Part shown: positions 8,912 to 18,530 of the stretch, in pieces
How the letters are laid out: every line of letters begins with the position of its first letter
Numbering within the stretch: position 1 is the stretch's first letter
DNA from: Myxococcales bacterium
GTDB taxonomy: Bacteria; Myxococcota_A; Polyangia; Haliangiales; Haliangiaceae
Reading direction: 5' to 3'
Assembly (NCBI GenBank): GCA_016794525.1
Contig: JAEUJY010000005.1
Location: 1-64,000, forward strand
DNA length: 64,000 bases
Translations under genes and position numbers: made by a program
Notes under the pieces: model-generated
What the model was told of the DNA's origin: nothing
The model's database searches: none
Seen by the model: the letters and a program-made list of their open reading frames with translations, nothing else

Positions 8912-11743
8912 ATGCGGGTGTCTGCGGGCGACTGGTGCCACAGCCTGGACCACGATGAGCCTTGCCGCGTCATTGCGGTGGACGTGGTGTGGGGGCAGGA
9001 GACCGCGCAGGTCTGGCTCGCCCGTCGCGACGCGGTCGTGCGCTTGCTCCGGAGCCGTCTGCAGCCGCTCGCCGTTGCCGTCGCGCCATCGCTCGATCAG
9101 CTCTGCTACGTCGCCTCCGCCGCGCGCATCCTCGACGCCATGGAGCGCGATGCGCTGATCTCCCCGCTCGAGGGTTCGGTTATCCCGCTGCCTCACCAGC
9201 TCCATGCGCTCCAGCGAGCGATGTCTACCGACCGCGTTCGGTATCTGCTGGCCGACGAGGTCGGCCTCGGCAAGACCATCGAGGCGGGGCTCATCCTCCG
9301 AGAGCTGAAGGTCCGCGGCCTCGCCAAGCGCGTCCTCGTCGTCGCGCCCGCGGGGCTCACGAGCCAGTGGGTCAGCGAGATGAAGACCCACTTCAGCGAG
9401 GACTTCCGGCTCGTGCAGCCCGGAAACTTCCCTGCCTGGCGGCAGCTCGCCGGCGTCGACGAGAAGGAGAATCTCTGGCGTCTTCACGATCAGGTCGTGT
9501 GCCCCCTCGATTCCATCAAGCCGATGGATACGCGGCGGGGCTGGTCGCGCGAGCAGGTGGCTCGGTACAACCGCGAGCGCTTCGAGGATCTGGTCTCCGC
9601 CGGTTGGGATCTGGTGATCATCGACGAGGCGCACCGACTCGGTGGTAGCTCCGAGCAAGTCGCCCGGTACCGCCTTGGGGAGGCCCTGGCCCAGGCGTCG
9701 CCCTACCTCCTGCTGCTCTCGGCCACACCGCACCAGGGCAAGACCGACGCGTTCCGGCGCCTGGTCGCCTTCCTGGACGCCGACGCGCTGCCGGACGACG
9801 AGTCGGTCACGCGCGACAACGTCGCGCCATACGTCATCCGGACCGAGAAGCGCCGCGCGATCGACGCTGATGGCAAGCCCCTCTTCCGACCGCGCTACAC
9901 CCAGATCGTCTCCGTCGAGTGGGACACCTCGCGGCAGGAGCAGCGGGCCCTCTACGAGGCCGTCACGGAGTACGTGCGTGATGGGTACAACCAGGCGCTG
10001 CGCGAGAAGCGCACGGCCATCGGGTTCCTGATGATCCTGATGCAGCGGCTGGTGACGTCGAGCACGGCTGCCATTCGGACGGCTCTCGAGCGGCGTCTCG
10101 AGGTGTTGGAGCTGCCATCCGGGCAGCTCTCGCTCTTCGGCGAGGACGTGGGGGAGGAATGGGTCGACCTGGACGGGCAGGAGCAGATGGAGTCGCTCCT
10201 CCAGAGCAGGCTCAAGGGGCTCAACAACGAGCGGGCCGAGGTCGAGCTCTTGCTGTCGGCCGCGCGCCGCTGTGAGGCCCGCGCGCCCGACGGGAAGGCC
10301 GAGTCGCTGCTCGCCTGGATTCAGAAGCTGCAGCGTGAAGAGAACGACCCGGCGCTCAAGGTCCTGATCTTCACCGAGTTCGTGCCCACCCAGACGATGC
10401 TCGCCGACTTCCTACGGCAGCGCGGCTACATGGTGGCCTGCCTCAACGGCTCGATGGACCTCGAGACGCGCAAGTCCGCTCAGCGGGCCTTCGCCGGGGA
10501 CGCGCAGGTGCTCGTCTCCACCGATGCTGGCGGCGAGGGTCTCAACCTGCAGTTCTGCCACGCCATCGTGAACTACGACCTGCCGTGGAATCCGATGAAG
10601 CTCGAGCAGCGCATCGGCCGCGTCGATCGAATCGGCCAGACGCACGTCGTGCGCGCACTCAACCTCGCGCTCGAGGATACCGTCGAGATGCGAGTACGAG
10701 AGGTCCTGGAGGAGAAGCTCCAGCGCATCCTCGAGGAGTTCGGGGTCGACAAGCTCTCCGACGTGCTCGACTCCGAGGAGGGCGGCGTCGACTTCGAGCA
10801 GCTCTACGTCGCAGCCGTGCTCTCGCCGGAAGAGGCGGAGGCGCGAGCCGAGGCGCTGGCCGACTCCATCCGAGCGCGGGCGCGCTCGGCGCGTGAGGGC
10901 TCGGCGATATTGGCAGCCACGGAGGAGCTGGACACGTCGGCCGCCAAGAAGGTTGCCGGGCACCAGATGCCGTTCTGGACCGAACGTATGACCGTCGCTT
11001 GGCTGCGCACGCAGGCCGGTCGCGGGGCCTCGGTAGAGAGCAAGGCGCCTGGCGTCTACGACATCAGGTGGCCAGGTGGCGGAACGACCAACGCGGCGTC
11101 CTTCAGCCGTACCGCGGCCGACGATCCCGGCAAGACGCTCCTCACGATCGAAGACCCACGCATCCGTGGCCTGACGGCGCGGATCCCGCCGTACGCGCCC
11201 GGCATGCAGGTCGCGCAGGTCGTCATCCCTGGCGTGTCGGACAAGGTCGGTGGCTTCTGGTCGTTGTGGCGTGTCGGCCTCTCGACGTTCGATGGCCGGG
11301 AGCAGCGTGTTCTGCCGATCTTCGTCACGCCCGATGCGCAGACGCTCGCTCCCACGGCCCGCGTGGTGTGGGACCGCCTGGTCGAGCGGGCCGACGGGGC
11401 CGAGGTGCTGCCAGCGGCTGCGACGCCCGACGGCTCCGCAGAGCGTGCGCTTGAGCAGTCCCGGACGGCGGCAGAGCAGCAGGGTAAGGCTGCGTTCCAC
11501 GAGCTACTGGAACGGCACCGCGCGCGCCTGTCGATGGAATCGCGGAAGATGAACGTCGCCTTCTCCGCTCGACGCCGCGCGATCGAGCGGCTCGGCCTGC
11601 CGCAGGTTCGCGACTTCCGCCTGGCACAGCTCGCGGAAGAAGAGGCAGCCTGGCGGCGGGAGTTCGAGGCACGACAACAGGGTCTTCCCGAGCTGACCCC
11701 GATGCTCCTCGTCGCGGTCGCACGGACCGGAGATGCCACATGA
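8912..11743 (+). CDS. brxHII: SNF2-family helicase BrxH (BrxHII type), 943 aa
   Basis: Superfamily 2 SNF2-type ATP-dependent DNA translocase. Visible motifs are I (DEVGLGKTIEAG, near residue 113), II (IIDEAHRLGG, near 235), III (LLLLSATPHQGKTD, near 265), IV (FTEFVPTQTM, near 487), V (STDAGGEGLNLQF, near 533) and VI (EQRIGRVDRIGQ, near 565). A long C-terminal region (residues 620-943) includes a coiled-coil end. Similar helicases occur as BrxHII in type 3 BREX and as DrmD in DISARM; the neighbours PglZ and BrxA decide for BREX. It starts eight bases after the pglX stop and ends in an ATGA overlap with pglZ. Confidence 0.82.
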   Translation: MRVSAGDWCHSLDHDEPCRVIAVDVVWGQETAQVWLARRDAVVRLLRSRLQPLAVAVAPSLDQLCYVASAARILDAMERDALISPLEGSVIPLPHQLHALQRAMSTDRVRYLLADEVGLGKTIEAGLILRELKVRGLAKRVLVVAPAGLTSQWVSEMKTHFSEDFRLVQPGNFPAWRQLAGVDEKENLWRLHDQVVCPLDSIKPMDTRRGWSREQVARYNRERFEDLVSAGWDLVIIDEAHRLGGSSEQVARYRLGEALAQASPYLLLLSATPHQGKTDAFRRLVAFLDADALPDDESVTRDNVAPYVIRTEKRRAIDADGKPLFRPRYTQIVSVEWDTSRQEQRALYEAVTEYVRDGYNQALREKRTAIGFLMILMQRLVTSSTAAIRTALERRLEVLELPSGQLSLFGEDVGEEWVDLDGQEQMESLLQSRLKGLNNERAEVELLLSAARRCEARAPDGKAESLLAWIQKLQREENDPALKVLIFTEFVPTQTMLADFLRQRGYMVACLNGSMDLETRKSAQRAFAGDAQVLVSTDAGGEGLNLQFCHAIVNYDLPWNPMKLEQRIGRVDRIGQTHVVRALNLALEDTVEMRVREVLEEKLQRILEEFGVDKLSDVLDSEEGGVDFEQLYVAAVLSPEEAEARAEALADSIRARARSAREGSAILAATEELDTSAAKKVAGHQMPFWTERMTVAWLRTQAGRGASVESKAPGVYDIRWPGGGTTNAASFSRTAADDPGKTLLTIEDPRIRGLTARIPPYAPGMQVAQVVIPGVSDKVGGFWSLWRVGLSTFDGREQRVLPIFVTPDAQTLAPTARVVWDRLVERADGAEVLPAAATPDGSAERALEQSRTAAEQQGKAAFHELLERHRARLSMESRKMNVAFSARRRAIERLGLPQVRDFRLAQLAEEEAAWRREFEARQQGLPELTPMLLVAVARTGDAT

Positions 11744-13770
11744 CGCAGCGGCGCGACGGCTGGCGCGCTCCGATCCTGCAGCACTTCAGCGAGGCCAGCG
11801 CCAAGGCAGGACGGCTCACCGTGGTGAGCGACCCCGACGAGCTGCTCACCGAGCCCGGCGTGGTCGAACGCCTCGCCGCGCGGGGGTTCGAGCTGATCAC
11901 CTTTGGCGACCCGGTGGCCTTCCGCTACGCCTACGAGAGCCGCTTCCGTCAGCACTGGGATCGGGGCGAGGCCACGCACCTCGTCGTCGTCATCCGTACC
12001 AACCATGGCGACCTGAAGCACATCCCACACGACTTGCTCGAGGAGGCGCGCGAGAGCGGACGCGTCTTGTCGTTCAGCCTCGTCCACCTCTTCCCGTCGC
12101 TGGCCCCGAACGTCGTTGCAGAGCTGGATCCACAACAGTTCGATGCGCTGTCCTACGCGCTCGAGCACGCAGAGTCTGGCAACCTCGGGACCAACGCCAC
12201 CCGGGACTTCGTGCTGCGGCATGTCTTCGAGATCGCGCCCGAGCTGATCAAGCAGCCGGCGGACCTGCTCCGTGTTCTGCTTCGCCGGCACTATCGCGCG
12301 CAGGTCTTTCCGGAGAGCCTGGACGCACGCTTCATCGAGGTGCTGCGGCAGAGCCCGAAGTGGCGCTCGTGGCCGCTCGAACGCATCCTGCCGGATCGCG
12401 AGGCGTTCCTGATGTTCCTGGGCGAGCGCTGGCCCGGCTTCCTCCTCTCCAAGGGCTTGGTGGCCGTCCCGGGGCGTGACCCGGCGGGGCCGAGCATCTC
12501 CGGACCCATGGACCTGCCCTTCGATCACGACGACGTCCGCGTCTACATGGACAACCTATTCGTCGAGGGGCTGCTCGAGCCAACAGCAACCGTGCGCCCT
12601 ATCGACGACGAGCATTGGTTCGGCGTCGGGATCGCGGGCTCGCCCGCGTCGAGTTTCGAGGGCCGGTTCTTCCACCTGCTCGACGAGCTCGGCGGCACGA
12701 TCCCGAGCGCGGACGATGCCACGTACCAAGAGTGGCAAGCCTACAGCCTCCGTTGGGGCACGTGGGTCCGCCTGCGTTGGCAGACCCAGCCAGACCGCGA
12801 CACCGCGAGCGAGGCGGCGGCCGTCGCGTTCGTGGAGCGCGTCCAAGCAGCGTTCTCGACATGGCTCCTGCGGCGGTTCGGACCGATGTCCACGCTCCCC
12901 TATCTCCCCCGGCCGGTGCTCGGACATCACGTGCCGCACTACCTCGCGCACCATCTCGGGCAGGCAGGCACGGAGCGCGTGGCGCTCCTGGTCATCGACG
13001 GCATGGCGATCGACCAATGGCGCATCCTGCGGGACACGCTCGACGGCCACCACATCGACGAGCACGCGATCTTCAGCTGGATCCCCACGCTGACGCAGAT
13101 CGGTCGTCAGGCCATCTTTTCGGGCCGCATCCCTCTCGAGTTTGCGACCAGCATCGAGGGCACGCATCGCGAGCCAGTGCACTGGTCCAACTTTTGGCAG
13201 GACCGAGGCCTGCCCGAGCGGGCGATCCGATACGTGAAGCCCCAAGGAAACAACGAATCGTTGGAGCCGCTCACGGCGGACATCCTTGGCGCCGCAGGAG
13301 ACCCGGCGGTGCGTGTGATCGGTGCGGTCATCGGCCTCATCGACCAGAGCATGCACCAGGTCGGTCTCGGCACGTCGGGGCTGCACGGGCTGGTCGAGGT
13401 CTGGTCTCGGACCAAACAATTGGTTGGGTTGGTGGACGCACTCCTTGACCGAGGCGTCGCCGTGTTCATCACCGCGGACCACGGCAACGTCTTCGGGCGA
13501 GGTTTCGGGAAGCCCGACGTCGGCGTGACCGCGCAGCAGCGGGGAGAGCGAGCGCACATCTTCCGCAACAAGGACTTCCGGGACAACACGGCACTCCAGT
13601 ATCCCGATGCGGTCGCGTGGCCGCAGATCGGCCTCCCGCAGGACTACTTCCCGCTGCTCGCACCATACGGTGCGTGCTTTATGCCTGAGGGCAAGGAAGC
13701 CGTAAGCCACGGTGGGATCGCGCTCGAGGAGGTCATGGTCCCGTTCGTCCGCATCTCGAGGCCTCGATGA
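11740..13770 (+). CDS. pglZ: PglZ-domain protein of type 3 BREX, 676 aa
   Basis: The C-terminal half is an alkaline-phosphatase-superfamily PglZ domain. [12 protein letters not shown] near residue 415 carries the first metal-binding Asp. [16 protein letters not shown] near 447 carries the Thr/Ser region, [14 protein letters not shown] near 575 the D-H pair, and [16 protein letters not shown] near 655 the last His. PglZ is the hallmark of all BREX types and is required for defence; its substrate is unsettled. The N-terminal 400 residues form the usual helical PglZ extension. The ATG overlaps the brxHII stop and the TGA overlaps the brxA start, so the protein sits in the middle of a translationally coupled operon. 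Confidence 0.88.
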   Translation: MTQRRDGWRAPILQHFSEASAKAGRLTVVSDPDELLTEPGVVERLAARGFELITFGDPVAFRYAYESRFRQHWDRGEATHLVVVIRTNHGDLKHIPHDLLEEARESGRVLSFSLVHLFPSLAPNVVAELDPQQFDALSYALEHAESGNLGTNATRDFVLRHVFEIAPELIKQPADLLRVLLRRHYRAQVFPESLDARFIEVLRQSPKWRSWPLERILPDREAFLMFLGERWPGFLLSKGLVAVPGRDPAGPSISGPMDLPFDHDDVRVYMDNLFVEGLLEPTATVRPIDDEHWFGVGIAGSPASSFEGRFFHLLDELGGTIPSADDATYQEWQAYSLRWGTWVRLRWQTQPDRDTASEAAAVAFVERVQAAFSTWLLRRFGPMSTLPYLPRPVLGHHVPHYLAHHLGQAGTERVALLVIDGMAIDQWRILRDTLDGHHIDEHAIFSWIPTLTQIGRQAIFSGRIPLEFATSIEGTHREPVHWSNFWQDRGLPERAIRYVKPQGNNESLEPLTADILGAAGDPAVRVIGAVIGLIDQSMHQVGLGTSGLHGLVEVWSRTKQLVGLVDALLDRGVAVFITADHGNVFGRGFGKPDVGVTAQQRGERAHIFRNKDFRDNTALQYPDAVAWPQIGLPQDYFPLLAPYGACFMPEGKEAVSHGGIALEEVMVPFVRISRPR

Positions 13771-14510
13771 ATCGTCGCGCGAACATCGGCTTCGATCGGC
13801 GCATCGATCTCGCGTGGCTCGACGCCACGGTCGCAAAGGCCGCGGACGGCGCCTCGATAGAGGAGATCAGGAGTTATGTCTGGGACTATCTCGAAGGTAT
13901 CGTGAGCGGAAAGGTCCACGGCAGCGCGCGGCAGAAGACCACCACTGTACTGCATCACATATGGGGCGATGTCCCGGCGCTTGCTACAGGGCTCCGGGAG
14001 CGGGCACTTGCTCAGGTCGGTTCGTGCACGGCAGATGAGCGGTTGGCGCTTCACTGGGCGATGATGGTGGGCACGTACCCACTGTTCACCGACACAGCCG
14101 CAGCTATCGGCAGACTCCTGATGCTTCAGGGCGACTTCACGCTCGCGCACCTGACCCGTCGTCTCGTCGAGGGGTGGGGGGAGCGCTCTACGCTTGGGCG
14201 AGCTGGTCAGCGCGTCGTTCGGTCCATGGTTCAGTGGGGTGTGCTGCAAGATACCGAGACCCATGGCGCATACAAGGCGATGCCGCGCCGTCGGAAAGTA
14301 GGCCCAACCGTCGCGACCTTGCTCATCGAGGCACTTCTCGTCGACGCCGAAGGCATATCACTCACCTTCGACCAGCTCGTCGGGCATCCGGCGCTCTTCC
14401 CGTTCGACCTCGGCGTAAACGCCAGCCACGTGCGGAGCGCGTCGCAGTTCCGGGTGCATCGACAGGGGCTCGACTCGGACGTCGTGGAACTGCAAGGAGG
14501 CAGAACCTGA
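13767..14510 (+). CDS. brxA: BrxA-like small DNA-binding protein (DUF1819 type), 247 aa
   Basis: A helical protein of 247 residues in the place where type 3 BREX operons carry brxA. Its length and pattern fit BrxA/DUF1819: an early [12 protein letters not shown] region, a central two-helix block with [17 protein letters not shown], a winged-helix-like part with [13 protein letters not shown] near residue 155, and a C-terminal strand region ending [15 protein letters not shown]. BrxA homologues are reported to bind nucleic acid. No single catalytic motif is visible, so the call rests partly on position. It is coupled to pglZ by ATGA and to the downstream helicase by TGATG. Confidence 0.65.
   Translation: MNRRANIGFDRRIDLAWLDATVAKAADGASIEEIRSYVWDYLEGIVSGKVHGSARQKTTTVLHHIWGDVPALATGLRERALAQVGSCTADERLALHWAMMVGTYPLFTDTAAAIGRLLMLQGDFTLAHLTRRLVEGWGERSTLGRAGQRVVRSMVQWGVLQDTETHGAYKAMPRRRKVGPTVATLLIEALLVDAEGISLTFDQLVGHPALFPFDLGVNASHVRSASQFRVHRQGLDSDVVELQGGRT
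14494..14500 (+). promoter_or_regulatory. Strong Shine-Dalgarno deciding the helicase start
   Basis: AAGGAGG lies nine bases before ATG 14510. The reading frame is open from 14174, but the bases before 14510 also encode brxA in another frame, so this site marks ATG 14510 as the true start. Confidence 0.75.
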
Positions 14511-17500
14511 TGCACAGCGATGCGCGACAACTTCCCATCGAGCATCTCTCGGTCCGCCTGCCGTGGCACGACACCGGGTGGGCCGGCACGGTCTGCCGAG
14601 CGCCGTCAAAGAATACCTGGTGCATGGTCCTGAAGGGCATCCGAAAGAAACGCGACGACGCCACCGAGGACAGCGTTGCTGGGCGAGCCTGGGCTGAACT
14701 GGCCAAGGAGCAGCTGCCAGCCTGCCTAAACGAACGTGGGGCAGCCCTGAACCCCAAGGCGTATTCGCTGCACGGCCATCATCCATACGCCGACTCGTCC
14801 CCCGAGACGCACGGGCACTTCGCCGACAATGTGTTCCATCTCCCGCCCTACAGCCTCCAGGTCATCCCTTTCCGATGGACACGCAAGGAGGATGCGCAGG
14901 TCATCGCGAACAGCCTGGCGCTGCCCTTCGACCTAGCACGCGAGCCGAAGCTGGCCTTCGACACTGTCTGGGTCAACGACTTCGAGAACCAGCAGATCAT
15001 GCTGGACACCTTCTTCGGCGCGCTCCAGCCAGAGAAGTCGCTGGTCTTCCTGTACGCAAAGCGGACGCCGTTGGCCGACGATCCACGCCGCGTGCTCGTG
15101 GGCGCCGGTTGCATCACGGGTGTCGGCCCCGGACAGGAGCACGCCTATGGCGGCAATACGCGGGGGAAGCTCCGCGGTCTCATGTGGGAACGAGCGGTTT
15201 CCCACTCAATCCGTCCCGACGGCTTCGATGGTTTCGTGCTGCCGTACCAGCAGCTGCTCGCGCTCTCGGAGCGAGACGGCAGCATCGATCCGTCGCAGTT
15301 CGTGGCATTTGCGCCGGAGGAAGCCTTCGACGCCTTCAGCAATGTCGCAGAGCACGTCGACCACGATCTCGCGATCGCGAGCCTTCTCTCGCTTGCGGAC
15401 AAGGTGCGGGTGATCGCCCGGCACGTCCCCGGAGCGTGGGACCGTCACCTGGAGTGGATCTCCGAGCGCCTCGCGGAACTCTGGCACCTCCGTGGCGCCT
15501 TCCCAGGGCTGAGCAGCGCCCTGCATGCGTTCGAGATTCGGTACGGAACACTGCTCGCGATGGATCTGGCTCAGAGGCAGACGGTCGACGGCCGCTGGAA
15601 GGAGGACCCCTGGGAGCTGGTAGCGCGCGCCTTGGCGAAGCCGACCGACCTCCTGTCGCCCGGGGTGGCGTCGCACGTCCAGCCATTCGACGGGAAGCGT
15701 CTCGCGGCCCTCGCCCCCGAGCGCCTCGCGCTCCTTAAGCTGCTCTCACGGTTTCGGCTGACGGTCGAGCAAGCCAGGCGCTGCTTCGCAGCGGACAATC
15801 GAGCCAGTCTCACCGACGAGGACATTCTCCGCAACCCGTACCGGCTCTTCGAAGTCGACCGGCATCGCTTCGATGCCGTCAGCATCGGGATCGTGGACCG
15901 CGGCATGTTCCCCGACGAGTCGGTGCGGACGTCCTTCCCGCTGCCCGATGCCAGTCGACTCGACGGCGACCAGGACCCCAGGCGTGTGCGAGCACTCGCG
16001 GTCCACGTGCTCGCGAGCGCCGAGGCAGCGGGACACACGCTGCTCCCGGTCGAGCATGTCCTCGAGAGCGTCCGCGAGCTGGCGCTCGATCCACCCTGCC
16101 GGCCGACCAGCGACCTGCTGCCCCTTCTCGACCCCGTCATGGCGCCGGAGATCGTGGACGCGTCCATTGCCGATGGCTCGCGGGCATGGCAGTTCGGGGA
16201 ACGCCGCGTCATCGACGACCTGCTTCGCCAGCAAATCGGCCGCCGACGCACCGGACGTAGGCACCCTGCCACGTACGACTGGCGGGCATTGGTCGACAGC
16301 GCGCTCGGCGCAATGCCGACGGACGCAGACGAGGTGGCGCTCGAGGAGCGTGCCCGAGTCGAGAAGGCAGCCGCACTGGGCGAGTTGTTCGCGGCGCGCT
16401 TTGCGCTCCTTCTCGGTCCGGCTGGGACCGGCAAGACCAGGCTTCTGCAGATCCTCTGCGACCTCCCTGAAGTTCGGGGTGACGGGGTGTTACTCCTGGC
16501 GCCGACCGGCAAGGCGCGTGTCCAGATGCAGAGGAACATCCAGGGCCTCAAGGCTCTGACCATCGCGCAGTTCCTGCTGCCGGATAGGTTCGACCTGGAG
16601 ACGCAGCGGTACCGCTTGTCGTCGGCTCCGAAGGTCGAGGCGGCTGGAACGGTGATCATCGACGAGGCCTCGATGGTCACCGAGGACATGCTCGCGGCCG
16701 TGATCGACGCCTTGAAGGCGCCGAAGCGGATCATCCTGGTGGGCGACCACCGACAGCTTCCTCCGATCGGTGCGGGGCGCCCCCTGGTCGATCTTGCGCG
16801 CGAACTCCAGCCAGAGAACGTCGAGGCGCTCTTCCCGCGCGTCGGCGCCGGCTACGCGGAGCTGACCGTTCATCGACGGCAGACAGGGACGGGCACGGCG
16901 GGCCGCGACGACCTTTTGCTTGCCTCGTGGTTCAGCGGCGAGGCCCCGGACCCCGGCGCCGACGAGATCTGGGTGCGGATGGCTCGGAGCGAGACCGACA
17001 GCCACGTGCACGTGCGGACCTGGCAGTCCGACGAGGAACTCAAGACCGCGCTCCTCGAGGCGATGGTCCAACACGTGCCCGAGATCGAGCACGACCGCGA
17101 CGAACGCGGCTTCGGCGTCTCGCTCGGCGGCGTACCCTCCGACAAGGGCGTGTTCTTCAACGCCGCGTGGTTGGAGAAGAACCGGCCTGGCTCGTCGGAG
17201 CGCTGCGAGAGTTGGCAGGTGCTAACGCCCGTGCGCGGCAAGGCCCACGGCGTCGAGGAACTGAACCGATTTCTCCACGAGCGCTTCCGCGCCGACGCAC
17301 TCCGGTTCGCGGGCGGTCGCCAGCCGCGGACACCGCGGCCTAACGGAGCCGAGCGGATCATCTACGGCGACAAGGTAATGTCGACGGTCAATGCGCGCCG
17401 CGGGGTGTTGCCGCGACGGCGAGAGCTCGTCTCGAACGGCGAGATCGGTATCGTCGTGGGACAGGCGAAGTTCGGCCGCGCCTGGGACGGCGAGACGCCC

Positions 17501-18253
17501 GTGCGCCTCGACGTCGAGTTCCGCACGCAGCCGGGTAACACCTTCATGTATTGGCCGAGCGACTTCGGCGACGACGGCGCCGTGGTACTCGAGCTGGCCT
17601 ACGCCCTCACGGTGCACAAGAGCCAGGGTAGCCAGTTCGACCAAGTCTTCGTCGTCATCCCGCAGCCGTGCTTCATCCTCGGGCGCGAGCTCATCTACAC
17701 GGCACTGACGCGCCAGATCGCCCGTGTGGTGCTGTTCGTCCAAGGGCAGCCGAGCGATCTTCGGGTCTACACGTCACCGAAGTACTCCGAGGTGGCGAGG
17801 CGGTACACGAACCTCTTCGTCGCTCCGGACATGCTCGCCGAGCCCGGCGGCACCTTCCTGGAGCGCGGGCTCATCCACCGCACGGCTCGAGGTGAGCTCG
17901 TCCGCTCGATCTCCGAGGTGGTCGTTGCTGATGCCCTCCATGCCGAGGGTGTCGACTATCAATACGAGAAGGCGTTCCGCGGTGTGGACGGCGCGGAGCG
18001 CTACCCCGACTTCACGGCGGAGGATCCGGCGAGCGGCATCACCGTGTACTGGGAGCACCTCGGGATGCTGTCGGATCTTTCCTACGCAAGAAGGTGGAAG
18101 AGGAAGTTGCAGTGGTACGAGGCGATGGGCCTCCAGCCAAATGGCCCCGAGAACGCCAGGGGCGAGCGTCTAGTCACATCACAGAACCGGCACGACGGCG
18201 CGATCGACTCGGCCCAGATCCGACATCAGGTGCGGGACGTCTTCGGGAGGTGA
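14510..18253 (+). CDS. RecD-like helicase with C-terminal PD-(D/E)XK-like nuclease, 1247 aa
   Basis: The central superfamily 1B helicase has Walker A LLGPAGTGKTRLLQ near residue 640, LLAPTGKARVQMQ near 663, motif II IIDEASMVTEDM near 720, LVGDHRQLPPIG near 744 and a UvrD-C2-type YALTVHKSQGSQFDQVF near 1032. The region before the motor resembles RecD2 helical-hairpin segments (TDEDILRNPYRLFEVD near 438). The C-terminus (1140-1215) reads SEVVVADALHAEG, then YPDFTAEDPASG and VYWEHLGML, then a Y-x(3)-W-x(2)-K helix. This fits a PD-(D/E)XK-like nuclease as seen fused to some helicases. Residues 1-430 are unidentified. It is coupled to brxA by TGATG and ends the operon. A nuclease-effector or DNA-processing role in BREX is inference. 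Confidence 0.72.
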   Translation: MHSDARQLPIEHLSVRLPWHDTGWAGTVCRAPSKNTWCMVLKGIRKKRDDATEDSVAGRAWAELAKEQLPACLNERGAALNPKAYSLHGHHPYADSSPETHGHFADNVFHLPPYSLQVIPFRWTRKEDAQVIANSLALPFDLAREPKLAFDTVWVNDFENQQIMLDTFFGALQPEKSLVFLYAKRTPLADDPRRVLVGAGCITGVGPGQEHAYGGNTRGKLRGLMWERAVSHSIRPDGFDGFVLPYQQLLALSERDGSIDPSQFVAFAPEEAFDAFSNVAEHVDHDLAIASLLSLADKVRVIARHVPGAWDRHLEWISERLAELWHLRGAFPGLSSALHAFEIRYGTLLAMDLAQRQTVDGRWKEDPWELVARALAKPTDLLSPGVASHVQPFDGKRLAALAPERLALLKLLSRFRLTVEQARRCFAADNRASLTDEDILRNPYRLFEVDRHRFDAVSIGIVDRGMFPDESVRTSFPLPDASRLDGDQDPRRVRALAVHVLASAEAAGHTLLPVEHVLESVRELALDPPCRPTSDLLPLLDPVMAPEIVDASIADGSRAWQFGERRVIDDLLRQQIGRRRTGRRHPATYDWRALVDSALGAMPTDADEVALEERARVEKAAALGELFAARFALLLGPAGTGKTRLLQILCDLPEVRGDGVLLLAPTGKARVQMQRNIQGLKALTIAQFLLPDRFDLETQRYRLSSAPKVEAAGTVIIDEASMVTEDMLAAVIDALKAPKRIILVGDHRQLPPIGAGRPLVDLARELQPENVEALFPRVGAGYAELTVHRRQTGTGTAGRDDLLLASWFSGEAPDPGADEIWVRMARSETDSHVHVRTWQSDEELKTALLEAMVQHVPEIEHDRDERGFGVSLGGVPSDKGVFFNAAWLEKNRPGSSERCESWQVLTPVRGKAHGVEELNRFLHERFRADALRFAGGRQPRTPRPNGAERIIYGDKVMSTVNARRGVLPRRRELVSNGEIGIVVGQAKFGRAWDGETPVRLDVEFRTQPGNTFMYWPSDFGDDGAVVLELAYALTVHKSQGSQFDQVFVVIPQPCFILGRELIYTALTRQIARVVLFVQGQPSDLRVYTSPKYSEVARRYTNLFVAPDMLAEPGGTFLERGLIHRTARGELVRSISEVVVADALHAEGVDYQYEKAFRGVDGAERYPDFTAEDPASGITVYWEHLGMLSDLSYARRWKRKLQWYEAMGLQPNGPENARGERLVTSQNRHDGAIDSAQIRHQVRDVFGR

Positions 18254-18530
18254 GACCGGTTGTCTCGAACCCCACCCCGGCGAGCCGATCGACCGTCGCG
18301 TCGCGATGGCTGGCCATAATGCGCTGTTACACGGGCGTGACACCCCTAGTGAATGATGCGCAACTTCGGCTTCGATGTCGCGGACTTGAGGCCCGTCGGG
18401 ACGGGGACTGAAAATCCGCGTGTCGGCGGTTCAACTCCGTCCCTGGGCACGAGCAAGGTGGTTGGTGAGTGGGTCGCGCAGCAGCGGCGGTTCATCCGCC
18501 GCGGTCGCGATGCTGGCGTAAGGTCGGCGC
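18254..18530. other. Intergenic stretch at the island boundary
   Basis: No convincing gene is seen between the helicase stop and the TPR gene. The right half holds the tRNA-Phe fragment. The left half (18254-18402) has no clear hairpin terminator or open frame with coding bias. Confidence 0.5.
18403..18450 (+). other. 3' fragment of tRNA-Phe (GAA), putative att site
   Basis: The sequence contains the tRNA-Phe anticodon arm (loop CTGAAAA, anticodon GAA), variable loop, T arm (stems GGCGG and CCGTC around TTCAACT), the 3' acceptor strand CCTGGGC and discriminator A. The matching 5' acceptor GCCCAGG, the D arm and an encoded CCA are absent. Similarity to a normal tRNA-Phe begins at GGGGACTGAAAATCC and stops after GGGCAC. 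Such 3' tRNA pieces are typical of the far junction left by tyrosine-recombinase islands that insert into tRNA genes. It is unlikely to be functional. Confidence 0.75.

Larger units (their letters stand above)
1..18450. mobile_element. Right part of a putative tRNA-Phe-integrated defence island
   Basis: The BREX operon and its attached helicase end 150 bases before a 3' fragment of tRNA-Phe (18403-18450). Genes in this stretch use more A/T-ending codons than those to the right, most clearly at 4201-8903, where codons such as tta, tat and ttt occur that are rare after 18.5 kb. This composition step and the tRNA fragment suggest an integrated island whose right boundary is the fragment. No integrase, transposase or left boundary is visible; they would lie upstream of base 1. 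The island reading is inference. Confidence 0.5.

Noticed and set aside
8912-13770. DISARM system (DrmD-like helicase)
   Set aside because: The helicase alone would fit DrmD, but PglZ, BrxA and BrxC define BREX, and no DrmA/B/C or phospholipase D gene is in the operon.
18403-18450. Functional tRNA-Phe gene
   Set aside because: The D arm and 5' acceptor strand are absent and the upstream bases cannot pair with CCTGGGC, so only a fragment is present.
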